A stretch of 64,000 nucleotides of DNA. It comes from Shinella lacus. GTDB taxonomy: Bacteria; Pseudomonadota; Alphaproteobacteria; Rhizobiales; Rhizobiaceae. The notes beneath the pieces are model-generated. The model saw nothing but the letters and a program-made list of their open reading frames with translations, had not been told where the DNA came from and did not search any database. Positions 55,539 to 64,000 of the stretch are shown one piece after another. The translations under genes were made by a program, and so were the position numbers. Location of the stretch: NCBI RefSeq assembly GCF_010994755.1, contig NZ_WHSB02000007.1:248001-312000 (forward strand), given 5' to 3'. The stretch's first letter is position 1, and the number at the start of each line of letters is the position of its first letter.

Positions 55539-57893
55539 CTAGCGTCTCCCGCGGGGAGGGCGGGTGCCCGGCTGGCGCCGCGGTTCGCCGCCCTTGCGCC
55601 GGCCCGACTTGTGGAAGGAGCGCACTGCCGTCGGCATCTTGCGTCCTTCGCTCAACATGTCGAACCGGAGCGAACCGGCGAGCGGCACCGCTTCCGCGAG
55701 CCTCACGCGCACCATATCCCCGAGGCGGTAGCCGAGCCCGGTTTTTTCGCCGGACAGCGCCTGATGGGCCTCGTCATAGATAAAGTAATCGCGTCCCAGC
55801 AAAGATATAGGCACGAAGCCGTCGGCGCCATACTCCGGCAGGGTGACAAATAGTCCCGCCTTGGTGACGCCCGAGACGCGGCCGTCGAATTCCTCGCCGA
55901 TACGCCCGGCAAGGTGGTGCGCGATCAGCCGGTCGACCGTGTCGCGCTCGGCCGCCATGGCGCGCCGCTCGAAGGTCGAGATCTCGGCGGCGATGTCGTC
56001 GAGCACCGCTTCCTCGTCCGGCGTGATGCCGCCTTCGCCGAGCCCGAGCGAGCCCACCAGCGCCCGGTGCACGATCAGGTCCGCATAGCGGCGGATCGGC
56101 GAAGTGAAATGGGCGTATTTCATCAGGTTCAGGCCGAAATGGCCGATGTTTTCCGGGCTGTAGATCGCCTGGCTCTGCGAGCGCAGCACCATCTCGTTGA
56201 CCATCTGCTGGAACGGTTTGTCCTGCGCCTTGGCAAGCACGCCGTTGAAATGGTTGGAGCGCATGCTGCCGCCCTTGACGAGCGAGATGTCGAGCGTTTG
56301 CAGGAATTCGCGCAGCACCTCCTGCTTGGCAAGCGAGGGCGCGTCGTGCACGCGGTAGATCAGGACCTGCTTCTTCTTCTCCAGCGTCTCGGCGGCCGCG
56401 ACATTCGCCTGGATCATCATCTCTTCGATGAGCTTGTGCGCATCGAGCCGCGGCGGCACATGGACGCGGTCCACCGTGCCATCCGGCTTCAGCAGGATTT
56501 TTCGCTCTGGCATGTCGAGTTCGAGCGGCTGGCGACGGTTCCGGCCGACCGTCATGATGCGGTAGGCCTCCCACAGCGGCTTCAGGATGGTGTCGAGGAT
56601 CGGTCCGGTCTTGTCGTCCGGCGCGCCGTCGATGGCCGCCTGCGCCTGCTGGTAGGAGAGTTTCGCCGCGCTCTTCATCATGATGCGGTGGAAGGTGTGG
56701 CTCGCCTTGCGGCCTTCGTGCGAGAAGACCATGCGCACGGCGAGCGCAGGACGGTCGACGCCTTCCTTCAGCGAGCAGAGGTCGTTTGAGATGCGCTCCG
56801 GCAGCATCGGCACGACGCGATCCGGGAAATAGACCGAGTTGCCGCGCTTCTGCGCTTCACGGTCCAGCGCGGATTTCGGTCGCACATAATAGCTGACATC
56901 GGCGATGGCGACGGTGACGATCACGCCGCCCGGATTGTCGGGAGAGGTATCCGGCTCGGCATAGACCGCGTCGTCATGGTCCTTGGCGTCATGCGGGTCG
57001 ATGGTGATGAGGGGGAGGCTGCGCCAGTCCTCGCGGTGCGACATGGTGGCCGCACCGGCAGCCTCCGCCTCGCGGATCACCGCATCGGGAAAGACATGCG
57101 GAATGCCGTGGGCGTGGATGGCGATCATCGAGATCGCCTTTTCCGAGGCGACCGAGCCGACGACGCTCTTGATCTGCGCCTTCGCCAGGCCGAAGCGGCC
57201 CATGCGCACGACATCGATCTCCACGAGGTCGCCATCCTTGGCGCCCGCCGTGAACGCGGCGTCGACTTCCATCTCCTCGCCGCGGCGATCGATCGGCATG
57301 ATGCGCCCGCCGCTGCCCGCTTGCGCGGCGCGGAACACGCCCATGCCGGAATTCTTGCGCTTGTCGAGCACCTTGATGATGCGCGCCGTATAGGCCGGCC
57401 CGCCGCGTTCCTTTGCCGGGAAGATCTTGGCGAGCACGCGGTCGCCGAGGCCGGCGACGGGCGCCTTGCCCTTGCTGCCGACGGTGGACTGGCGGATCGC
57501 CACGGCGGGCGCCACGCCCGCATCGTCGAGCCATTCCGCCGGGCGGCCGATCAACTCGCCGTCCACGTCGCGCGTGGTGATGTCGAGCACGGCGACAGGC
57601 GGCAGCGCGCCTGGGCGCACGAGCGACTTTCGACGCTTTTCCAGGAGCCCGTCTTCCTCGAAGGATTTGAGCAGCGCCTTCAGCTCCACGCGCGTCTCGC
57701 CCTTCAGCCCGAAGGCCTTGGCGATCTCGCGCTTGGAGGCCTGTTCGGGGTTTTCCGCGATGAAGCGCAGCAGCACGTCGCGCGGCGGCAGGACGCCGTG
57801 GATGATCGGGATATTGTCCGTCGGCGGCACGTCACGACCCGCGCGGCCGGGCCGCTTGGATTGTCCTGCCCGGCTGCGTGGTTCCCTTGTCAT
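55539..57893 (-). CDS. rnr: Ribonuclease R
   Basis: A 784-aa 3'-5' exoribonuclease. N-terminal winged-helix and cold-shock-type OB domains precede the RNB domain, whose metal-binding stretch is TIDPHDAKDHDDAVYAE (about 295-311). An S1 domain near 640-720 (GRVSGVTKAGLFVTLPEYGADGFVPISLLG) precedes a basic tail (SGRRKGGEPRRQPGTRPPRGRR). It degrades structured RNA and acts in rRNA quality control. It starts four bases after the topA stop and is clearly co-transcribed. Confidence 0.96.
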   Translation of the reverse strand: MTREPRSRAGQSKRPGRAGRDVPPTDNIPIIHGVLPPRDVLLRFIAENPEQASKREIAKAFGLKGETRVELKALLKSFEEDGLLEKRRKSLVRPGALPPVAVLDITTRDVDGELIGRPAEWLDDAGVAPAVAIRQSTVGSKGKAPVAGLGDRVLAKIFPAKERGGPAYTARIIKVLDKRKNSGMGVFRAAQAGSGGRIMPIDRRGEEMEVDAAFTAGAKDGDLVEIDVVRMGRFGLAKAQIKSVVGSVASEKAISMIAIHAHGIPHVFPDAVIREAEAAGAATMSHREDWRSLPLITIDPHDAKDHDDAVYAEPDTSPDNPGGVIVTVAIADVSYYVRPKSALDREAQKRGNSVYFPDRVVPMLPERISNDLCSLKEGVDRPALAVRMVFSHEGRKASHTFHRIMMKSAAKLSYQQAQAAIDGAPDDKTGPILDTILKPLWEAYRIMTVGRNRRQPLELDMPERKILLKPDGTVDRVHVPPRLDAHKLIEEMMIQANVAAAETLEKKKQVLIYRVHDAPSLAKQEVLREFLQTLDISLVKGGSMRSNHFNGVLAKAQDKPFQQMVNEMVLRSQSQAIYSPENIGHFGLNLMKYAHFTSPIRRYADLIVHRALVGSLGLGEGGITPDEEAVLDDIAAEISTFERRAMAAERDTVDRLIAHHLAGRIGEEFDGRVSGVTKAGLFVTLPEYGADGFVPISLLGRDYFIYDEAHQALSGEKTGLGYRLGDMVRVRLAEAVPLAGSLRFDMLSEGRKMPTAVRSFHKSGRRKGGEPRRQPGTRPPRGRR

Positions 57894-57897
57894 GTCG

Positions 57898-60576
57898 TCA
57901 GGCCTTCTTCGCCTTGGCTGCGGTCTTGCTGGCCGCGGTCTTGCTGGCTGCGGTTTTGGGTTTCGCCTTCGCCTTCGGCTTTGCCGCCTTGGCGTCGTCG
58001 GATTTCGCTGCCTTCGTCGCCTTGGCCTTGCCGCCCTTGACAGGCGTCTTGCCGGCCTTTTCGGCGATCAGCACCAGCGCTTCCTCCATGGTCACGCTGT
58101 CGGCCGCCTTGCCCTTCGGCAGGGTGGCATTGACCTTGCCCCAGTTCACATAGGGGCCGTATTTGCCATCCCGCACGGTGATGGGGCCGCCATCCGGATG
58201 GTCGCCGAGCGTCTTCAGCGCGGCCGGCGTGCCGCGCGAGCGGCCGCCTGGACCCTTCGACGCCTTGTCGGCGATGACGGTGACGGCGCGGTTGAGGCCG
58301 ACGGAGAACACGTCCTCGACGGTTTCGAGATTGGCGTAGCCGCCATCATGCAACAGGAAGGGCCCGTAGCGACCGATGCCGGCGGAAATCATCTTGCCGG
58401 TTTCCGGATGCTGGCCGATGTCGCGCGGCAGCGAGAGGAGTGCGAGCGCCTTCTCGTGGTCGATGCTCGCCGGCGTCCAGCCCTTGGGCAGGCTCGAACG
58501 CTTCGCCTCCTTGCCGTCGCCACGCTGCACATAGGGGCCGAAACGGCCGGATCGGAGCGTGATTTCCTCGCCGGTATGCGGGTCCTTGCCGAGGCTTTGC
58601 GGCTCGTTGGAGACGTTTGCCTCCGCATCCGAGCCGTTATCGGCGGAAAGCTGGCGGGTGAAATTGCATTCCGGATAGTTCGAGCAGCCGACGAAGGCGC
58701 CGAACTTGCCGAGCTTCAGCGAGAGTTTTCCGGTGCCGCAGACCTGGCAGATGCGCGGATCGCTGCCGTCCTCGCGCTTCGGGAAGACCAGCGGCGCCAG
58801 TTCCTCGTTCAGCGCATCGAGCACGTTGGTGACGCGCAGCTCCTTGGTGTCCTCGATCTGGGCGAAGAAGTCCTTCCAGAAATCGCGGAGGACCTGCTTC
58901 CAGTCGAGTTCGCCGGCCGAGATCTTGTCGAGCTTTTCTTCGAGATCCGCGGTGAAGTCATATTCGACATAGCGCGTGAAAAAGCTCTCGAGGAAGGCCG
59001 TGACGAGGCGGCCCTTGGTTTCCGGGATCAGCTTGCGCTTGTCGATGAGGATATATTCGCGGTCGCGCAGCGTCGCGAGTGTCGCGGCATAGGTGGACGG
59101 GCGGCCGATGCCGAGCTCTTCCATCTTCTTGATGAGCGAGGCTTCGGAGTAGCGCGGCGGCGGCTCGGTGAAGTGCTGGGTGGCGTTCACCTTCTGCTTG
59201 GCGACCGCCTCTTGGGCGTTGATCTCCGGCAGGCGGCCATCGTCGTCACCGTCGTCCGATTGCTCGCCGTCTTCCTTCTGGTCGGTATAGGCGGCGATGA
59301 AGCCGTCGAAGCGGATGACGGAGCCGGTGGCGCGCAGGCCCGCCTTGCGGCCGCCATTGTCCGCCTCGATCTCGACCGTCGTGCGCTCGATTTCGGCCGA
59401 TGCCATCTGGCTGGCGATGCCGCGCTTCCAGACGAGGTCGTAGAGCCGGAGCTGGTCCGGATCGAGATAACGCTTCACCTGGTCCGGCGTGCGGTCGAAG
59501 GAGGTCGGGCGGATCGCCTCGTGGGCTTCCTGCGCATTCTTCGCCTTGGTGGAATAGAGGCGGGGCTTATCCGGCACGTAGCGCGCGCCGAACTGTTCTG
59601 CCACGGCCTGGCGCGCGGCATCGATCGCCTCGGGCGCCATCTGCACGCCGTCGGTACGCATATAGGTAATGAGACCGACGGTCTCGCCGCCGATATCGAT
59701 GCCTTCATAGAGCTTCTGGGCAACCTGCATGGTGCGCGAGGCGGAGAAGCCGAGCTTCGAGGAGGCGGCCTGCTGCAGCGTGGAGGTCGTGAAGGGCGGC
59801 GAAGGGTTGCGCTTCATCGGCTTGGCTTCGACGCTCTCGACCCGGTAGGTCGCGCCTTCGAGCAGCGCCTTGAGGCGGTTCGCCTCTTCGCCATTGTTGA
59901 TGGATTTCGCCTGAAGGCGCTTGCCTTCGGCCGAAGAGAGGCGGGCCTCGAACTCGTCGCCGCGCGGCGTCTTCAGCAGGGCCGAGAGATTCCAGTATTC
60001 TTCCGAGACGAAACGTTCGATCTCGGATTCCCGGTCGCAGACGAGGCGCAGCGCCACCGACTGCACGCGGCCGGCCGAGCGTGCGCCCGGCAGCTTGCGC
60101 CACAGCACCGGCGACAGGTTGAAGCCGACGAGATAATCGAGCGCACGGCGGGCGAGATAGGCATCCACCAGCGCGATGTCGATATCGCGCGGGTTGCGCA
60201 TGGCTTCGAGCACGGCGGACTTTGTAATGGCGTTGAAGACGACGCGCTGCACCGGCTTGTCGCCGAGAACGCGCTTCTTCTTCAGGACGTCGAGAACGTG
60301 CCAGGAGATCGCTTCCCCTTCGCGATCCGGGTCAGTCGCGAGAATGAGACCGTCGGAGGATTTCACCGCATCGGCGATGTCTTTCATACGCTTGGCGGAG
60401 GCGCTGTCCACTTCCCAGGTCATCTCGAAGTCTTCGTCCGGACGCACGGAGCCGTCCTTGGCCGGCAGGTCGCGTACATGGCCGAAGGAAGCGAGCACGG
60501 TGTAACCGGGGCCGAGATACTTGTTGATCGTCTTGGCTTTGGCAGGCGATTCCACAACTACAACATTCATCGTCAT
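57898..60576 (-). CDS. topA: DNA topoisomerase I
   Basis: An 892-aa type IA topoisomerase that relaxes negative supercoils. The TOPRIM domain starts VVVESPAKAKTINKYLG and has TDPDREGEAIS (about 81-91). The active-site tyrosine is Tyr305 in GLITYMRTDG. One clear zinc finger (CQVCGTGKLSLKLGKFGAFVGCSNYPEC) is followed by zinc-less repeat modules. The last 50 residues are Lys/Ala-rich with repeats of TAASK, probably for DNA binding. The start is ATG 60576 or 60570. Confidence 0.97.
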   Translation of the reverse strand: MTMNVVVVESPAKAKTINKYLGPGYTVLASFGHVRDLPAKDGSVRPDEDFEMTWEVDSASAKRMKDIADAVKSSDGLILATDPDREGEAISWHVLDVLKKKRVLGDKPVQRVVFNAITKSAVLEAMRNPRDIDIALVDAYLARRALDYLVGFNLSPVLWRKLPGARSAGRVQSVALRLVCDRESEIERFVSEEYWNLSALLKTPRGDEFEARLSSAEGKRLQAKSINNGEEANRLKALLEGATYRVESVEAKPMKRNPSPPFTTSTLQQAASSKLGFSASRTMQVAQKLYEGIDIGGETVGLITYMRTDGVQMAPEAIDAARQAVAEQFGARYVPDKPRLYSTKAKNAQEAHEAIRPTSFDRTPDQVKRYLDPDQLRLYDLVWKRGIASQMASAEIERTTVEIEADNGGRKAGLRATGSVIRFDGFIAAYTDQKEDGEQSDDGDDDGRLPEINAQEAVAKQKVNATQHFTEPPPRYSEASLIKKMEELGIGRPSTYAATLATLRDREYILIDKRKLIPETKGRLVTAFLESFFTRYVEYDFTADLEEKLDKISAGELDWKQVLRDFWKDFFAQIEDTKELRVTNVLDALNEELAPLVFPKREDGSDPRICQVCGTGKLSLKLGKFGAFVGCSNYPECNFTRQLSADNGSDAEANVSNEPQSLGKDPHTGEEITLRSGRFGPYVQRGDGKEAKRSSLPKGWTPASIDHEKALALLSLPRDIGQHPETGKMISAGIGRYGPFLLHDGGYANLETVEDVFSVGLNRAVTVIADKASKGPGGRSRGTPAALKTLGDHPDGGPITVRDGKYGPYVNWGKVNATLPKGKAADSVTMEEALVLIAEKAGKTPVKGGKAKATKAAKSDDAKAAKPKAKAKPKTAASKTAASKTAAKAKKA

Positions 60577-60830
60577 TTTTCTCTGAGTACCGGGTGCCGC
60601 GCGGTTGGGTGCCGGCGAAACGGGCGCAATGCGCCGGAAAGTCGTGTCTCGACATGAACAGACAAAGCGTTCCGGTCAAGAGGTAGGGGTGAAATAAGTG
60701 GGATGCAACGCGATGCAACCGATGCGCGATCAATCAATTCTTGCAATTATAAATAATCGTTGTATCGTTTCCTAGGCATAGGAATTACAACCTAGCGGTG
60801 ATTCTGAATCATTGGCACAACGGATAAGCC

Positions 60831-61085
60831 ATGAACTCGAAACCTTCAAAGCCCGCTCTCCCACCTCACACGGCAGAGGAGAACATCGCTTACACCCGCC
60901 AGATGCTGGCCGAGTTACGGACCGTCGCGAACAATGAAGGCGCGGATATGCTGCGCTATTTCATCGAGATGGCCTATGTGGAGGCGGGAGACATCCTGGC
61001 CGGCATACGGCCGCTGTCACTCCGGGGTCAGCGAGACCCCGCCATTGCCATGCCGCTGAAGCCGGCCGGCAAGGTCAAGTTCTAG
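60831..61085 (+). CDS. Small conserved-looking hypothetical protein
   Basis: 84 aa. The central part (NIAYTRQMLAELRTVANNEGADMLRYFIEMAYVEAGDI) is a predicted helical, acidic domain resembling small rhizobial hypothetical proteins; the function is unknown. A possible promoter, TTGCAA (60741) with 16-base spacing to TATCGT (60763), lies upstream in an AT-rich stretch. The last 23 codons overlap the end of dprA on the other strand by 69 bases, and the tail after residue 60 is low in structure. The true C-terminus may be a recent extension. Confidence 0.6.
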   Translation: MNSKPSKPALPPHTAEENIAYTRQMLAELRTVANNEGADMLRYFIEMAYVEAGDILAGIRPLSLRGQRDPAIAMPLKPAGKVKF

Positions 61086-62168
61086 GAGCACGAGGTAGAC
61101 GGTCGCAGCCGCGATGCCGGTATGGCGGATGACCTCGTCGATCTCGGCCGGCACCTGGCTCAGCGCTTCCGCGATCCGTTCGCGCTCGCCGTCGCTTGGT
61201 GGCAGGCGAAGTGCTGGCGGCGTGTCCTCCGGCGGCTCACCGGCATGCGGTCGCGGGGTGAAGAGGTCGGGTTCCGAGAGGGGCCGCAGGCTTTCCAGCA
61301 CGTCGTCGGCCGTCGTCGTGATCGTCGCGCCGTCCTTCAGAAGGCCGTTCGTGCCCTCGCAGCGCATGTCGAGCGGCGAGCCCGGCACCGCAAAGACCAG
61401 CCGGCCGAAATCCGCGGCGTTGCGCGCGGTGATCAGCGAGCCGGAGCGCACCGCCGCTTCCACCACCACCAGCCCAAGCGCCATGCCGGCGATCAGCCGG
61501 TTGCGGCGCGGGAAGTCGCGTGCGCGGGGCTCCCAGCCGAAGGGCATTTCGCTGATGGCAAGGCCTTGCCCATCGGTCATTTCGCCGAGCAGGCCGATAT
61601 TTTCCGGCGGATAGGGCTTGTCGAGCCCGCCGGCCATGGCGGCGATCGTGCCGGTGTCGAGGCTCGCGCGGTGGGCGGCCGTATCGATGCCGCGCGCGAG
61701 ACCCGAGACGATGGAATAGCCGGCCCGCCCGATCTCGCGCGCCAGCAGGCCGGCGAATTTCATGCCGGAAATCGAGGCGTTGCGCGCGCCGACGATGCCG
61801 ACGGCCGGTGCGGACGCGACGTTCAGGTTGCCCTTTACGGCAAGGAGCGGCGGGGCGCCGACGATCTGGCGCAGCAGCGGCGGATAATCCGGCTCGCCGA
61901 TGCCGACGAAGGTGGCGCCATGCCTGTCGGCGAGGTCCAGCTCGCGCTCAGCCTCGGCCTGGCTCGCGACGCGGATCACGCGCGACGCGCCGCCGCGGCG
62001 GGAGAGTTCGGGCAGCATCTCCAGAGCGGTCTCGGCGCTGCCGAAATGGTTGATGAGTTCGCGAAAGGTGACCGGCCCGACATTGTCGCTGCGGATGAGG
62101 CGCAGCCAGGCGATCCTCTGTCTTTCCGTCAGCGCAATTCCCCGTGTCCTTGCGCTGCGGTCGTGCAT
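61017..62168 (-). CDS. dprA: DNA-processing protein DprA
   Basis: 383 aa. The Rossmann-like DprA fold is clear: GIVGARNASISGMKFAGLLAREIGRAGYSIVSGLARGIDTAAHRASLD (about 136-183), then GGLDKPYPPEN and NRLIAGMALGLVVVEAAVRSGSLITARNA. A C-terminal winged-helix domain follows (about 320-380, EIDEVIRHTGIAAATVYLVLLELDLAGRL). It loads RecA on incoming single-stranded DNA. ATG 62168 lies 2 bases after the plsY stop, so they form one unit. Confidence 0.95.
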   Translation of the reverse strand: MHDRSARTRGIALTERQRIAWLRLIRSDNVGPVTFRELINHFGSAETALEMLPELSRRGGASRVIRVASQAEAERELDLADRHGATFVGIGEPDYPPLLRQIVGAPPLLAVKGNLNVASAPAVGIVGARNASISGMKFAGLLAREIGRAGYSIVSGLARGIDTAAHRASLDTGTIAAMAGGLDKPYPPENIGLLGEMTDGQGLAISEMPFGWEPRARDFPRRNRLIAGMALGLVVVEAAVRSGSLITARNAADFGRLVFAVPGSPLDMRCEGTNGLLKDGATITTTADDVLESLRPLSEPDLFTPRPHAGEPPEDTPPALRLPPSDGERERIAEALSQVPAEIDEVIRHTGIAAATVYLVLLELDLAGRLQRHGNGGVSLTPE

Positions 62169-62170
62169 GG

Positions 62171-62785
62171 CTATCCCTTGCTGCCGATCTTGCTTTCGGT
62201 GCCGCTCATCAGGCGGCTGATATTGGCCCGGTGTTTCCACCATGTGATAATGGTGAGCACGAGAAAGAGCAGCGCCACCTTCTCGTGACCGAGAAACCAC
62301 AATACAACCGGAGATACCGCAGTTGCAACTAGGGCTGAAAGCGAAGAATAGCGCGTGAGATAGGCAAGGCCGATCCACACGGCTGCGAAGACGGCGAGCA
62401 TGACCGGCACGAGGCCGAGCAGGAGGCCGACATAGGTCGCGACGCCCTTGCCGCCCTTGAAGCCGAGCCAGACGGGAAAGAGATGGCCGAGGAAGGCGGC
62501 AAAGCCCGCGGCAATGCCGGCGTCCAGTCCCCAGCGCGAGGCGATGGCGGCCGCCGCCGTGCCTTTCAGCGCGTCGAGCAACAGGGTCGCGGCGGCGAGC
62601 TTCTTGTTGCCGGTGCGCAGCACGTTGGTCGCGCCGATATTGCCGGAACCGATCTGGCGCACGTCGCCCAGCCCCGCCATGCGGGTCAGGATCAGGCCGA
62701 ACGGAATGGAGCCGAGAAGATAGCCGAAGGCCAGCGCGGCAAGCGTCGGCAGGGCGCCGAGCTGCCAGGTAAAGATGTCGGACAC
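62171..62785 (-). CDS. plsY: Acyl-phosphate glycerol-3-phosphate acyltransferase
   Basis: A 204-aa integral membrane enzyme with about six hydrophobic segments. The motifs [12 protein letters not shown] (about 45-56), [18 protein letters not shown] (about 101-118) and an HxxN-type region near the end fit PlsY, which acylates glycerol-3-phosphate in phospholipid synthesis. The start is GTG 62785 (MSDIFTWQ). It lies between pyrC and dprA, the standard rhizobial order. Confidence 0.95.
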   Translation of the reverse strand: MSDIFTWQLGALPTLAALAFGYLLGSIPFGLILTRMAGLGDVRQIGSGNIGATNVLRTGNKKLAAATLLLDALKGTAAAAIASRWGLDAGIAAGFAAFLGHLFPVWLGFKGGKGVATYVGLLLGLVPVMLAVFAAVWIGLAYLTRYSSLSALVATAVSPVVLWFLGHEKVALLFLVLTIITWWKHRANISRLMSGTESKIGSKG

Positions 62786-62862
62786 GTCAGTTTTCCCCCG
62801 AAACCATGCCTTGATATGCCGCCGCCGGAATCGTCCCTTCCGGCGGGCGAGGGGGCAGACGC

Positions 62863-64000
62863 CTAAGCCAGCGAATGCACCCGTTTGCCGGCAACATAGG
62901 TGCTAACCGCGCGCCCCGTAAAGCGGGCATCTTCGAAAGGCGTGTTCTTCGAGCGCGAGACGAAGGTGTCCTTGGTGGCAAGCCATGGTTCGTCCGGGTC
63001 GATCAGCACGATATCGGCGCGCGCGCCCGGTGCCAGCGTACCGGCATCGAGGCCGAAGATTTTTGCCGGGCGCGTCGAGAGCGCATCGATGAGGCGCATC
63101 AGCGGGACTTCGCCGCTGTGATGCAGCCGCAGCGCCGCCGCCAGCATGGTTTCGAGCCCGATCGCGCCATCCGCCGCATCGGCAAAGGGCAGGCGCTTGG
63201 TGTCGACGTCCTGGGGATCATGCGCCGAGACGATGATGTCGACCTCGCCCCGGGCAAGCGCATCGACCATGGCCTTGCGGTCGTCTTCGCCGCGCAGCGG
63301 CGGCGACAGCTTGAAGAAGGTGCGGTATTCGCCGATGTCGTTTTCGTTCAGCGTCAGATGGTTGATCGAGATGCCGCAGGTGACGTTCGCGCCGCGCTCG
63401 CGGGCGATCTTCACGGCTTCCGCCGATTCCGGCACCGAGATCTGCGCGGCATGGTAGGCGCCGCGGGTGAGGCCGGCGATGCGCAGGTCCCGTTCGAGCG
63501 GGATCAGTTCCGCCTCGCGCGGGCTTCCCGAAAGGCCGAGCCAGCTTGCCAGCAGCCCCTCGTTCATCACGCCACCGGCACCGAGATACTTGTCGCGGGT
63601 TTCGAGCGCGATGACGCCGCCGAACTCGCGGGCATAGGTCATGGCGCGGCGCAGCACCTGCGCATTGTGCATCGGGTTGCGGCCATTGGTGAAGGCGACG
63701 GCACCGGCGGCCTGGAGCAGGCCGAACTCGGTCATCTCCTCGCCCTTCAGCCCCTTGGTGAGGGCCGCGGCCGGATGGATGTTGACGATCGCCTTGTCGC
63801 GGGCGTTCTTCAGCACGAATTCGACCAGCGCGATGTCGTCGATCACCGGATCGGTGTCGGGCATGGTGATGAAGGTCGTCACACCGCCTGCGGCTGCCGC
63901 GCGCGACGCGGATTCGATCGTCTCGCGGTGTTCGCCACCCGGCTCGCCGACGAAGACGCGGGCATCGACCAGGCCGGGAGCGGCGATCAGGCCCTTGCCG
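62863..64000 (-). CDS. Dihydroorotase-like protein lacking metal ligands (PyrX-type), 5' end outside window
   Basis: The C-terminal 379 codons of a dihydroorotase-family protein; the frame is open to the window edge, so the start lies beyond 64000. The fold is recognisable ([21 protein letters not shown], then [14 protein letters not shown], and [15 protein letters not shown] near the end). The HxH of active enzymes (DMHVHLREPG) reads RVF here. The later His of HVST-type motifs is Gln (HAAQIS), the first His of the PHH motif is Asn (INHLTL), and the final TDHAPH is replaced by SAHDPQ. Catalysis is therefore unlikely. In Pseudomonas, such a PyrC-like subunit (PyrX) supports aspartate transcarbamoylase, and pyrB is expected just beyond the edge. 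Confidence 0.88.
   Translation of the reverse strand, partial: GKGLIAAPGLVDARVFVGEPGGEHRETIESASRAAAAGGVTTFITMPDTDPVIDDIALVEFVLKNARDKAIVNIHPAAALTKGLKGEEMTEFGLLQAAGAVAFTNGRNPMHNAQVLRRAMTYAREFGGVIALETRDKYLGAGGVMNEGLLASWLGLSGSPREAELIPLERDLRIAGLTRGAYHAAQISVPESAEAVKIARERGANVTCGISINHLTLNENDIGEYRTFFKLSPPLRGEDDRKAMVDALARGEVDIIVSAHDPQDVDTKRLPFADAADGAIGLETMLAAALRLHHSGEVPLMRLIDALSTRPAKIFGLDAGTLAPGARADIVLIDPDEPWLATKDTFVSRSKNTPFEDARFTGRAVSTYVAGKRVHSLA

Noticed and set aside
57427-60657. 1076-codon plus-strand open frame opposite topA and the end of rnr
   Set aside because: It spans two real minus-strand genes, with a low-complexity translation; artefact.
1-64000. CRISPR arrays, insertion sequences, integrases, prophage genes
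   Set aside because: No regularly spaced repeats, transposase motifs or integrase motifs were seen on either strand.

Overview
This is a GC-rich chromosomal window from an alphaproteobacterium of the Rhizobiaceae type (Sinorhizobium/Rhizobium/Agrobacterium/Shinella group; the genus cannot be fixed from sequence alone). The evidence is a 14-gene nuo operon with the rhizobial accessory genes, the order divK-pleD-(sRNA)-rpmG and pyrC-plsY-dprA-topA-rnr, a RIME-type intergenic repeat, alphaproteobacterial LexA boxes (GAAC-N7-GAAC), and short-form ProRS. No insertion sequence, prophage, integrase or CRISPR array is visible.

1-15.8 kb is an accessory surface-polysaccharide region. Two related LuxR-type regulators with degenerate receiver domains (290-1039, 8838-9638) frame a modified-sugar cassette. 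It contains a PLP aminotransferase, an SDR epimerase/dehydratase, a DUF4910 peptidase-like protein, an RmlC-like epimerase, a zinc-finger SAM C-methyltransferase, a glucose-1-phosphate cytidylyltransferase and a PIG-L deacetylase. The content suggests a CDP-linked branched or amino deoxysugar. Export genes follow (Wzz/BY-kinase-like ExoP, Wza/ExoF-like), then a pyruvyltransferase-family protein and a GT4 glycosyltransferase. An 18-bp motif is repeated exactly upstream of the two sugar operons.

15.8-16.4 kb holds tRNA-Val and two identical tRNA-Asp genes. 16.8-32.9 kb is the complex I operon nuoABCDEFGHIJKLMN. It carries three extra genes: a 61-aa membrane protein, a 79-aa secreted protein and a 206-aa helix-hairpin-helix (HhH) protein. 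The HhH domain of the 206-aa protein is a sister of the C-terminal extension of NuoE. birA and RNase J follow in the same direction.

35-47 kb holds a RIME repeat, methylmalonyl-CoA epimerase, a DUF1467 protein, proS-lolC-lolD, an FG-GAP-like secreted protein, dnaE, a ridA/tetR divergent pair with two operators, and a TPR protein. Between the FG-GAP gene and dnaE lies a LexA-box promoter directly in front of an unannotated 28-codon ORF for a single-span membrane peptide. It resembles Caulobacter SidA, the SOS division inhibitor, in size and control. I consider it the most interesting item here.

47-64 kb holds an L,D-transpeptidase, dinB with its own LexA box, DUF3572, divK-pleD, a structured sRNA that matches EcpR1 by position, rpmG, and the minus-strand run topA-rnr-DUF983-NUDIX-MFS. 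dprA-plsY and the 3' part of a pyrC-like gene end the window; that protein has lost the dihydroorotase metal ligands and looks like a PyrX-type pseudo-enzyme.
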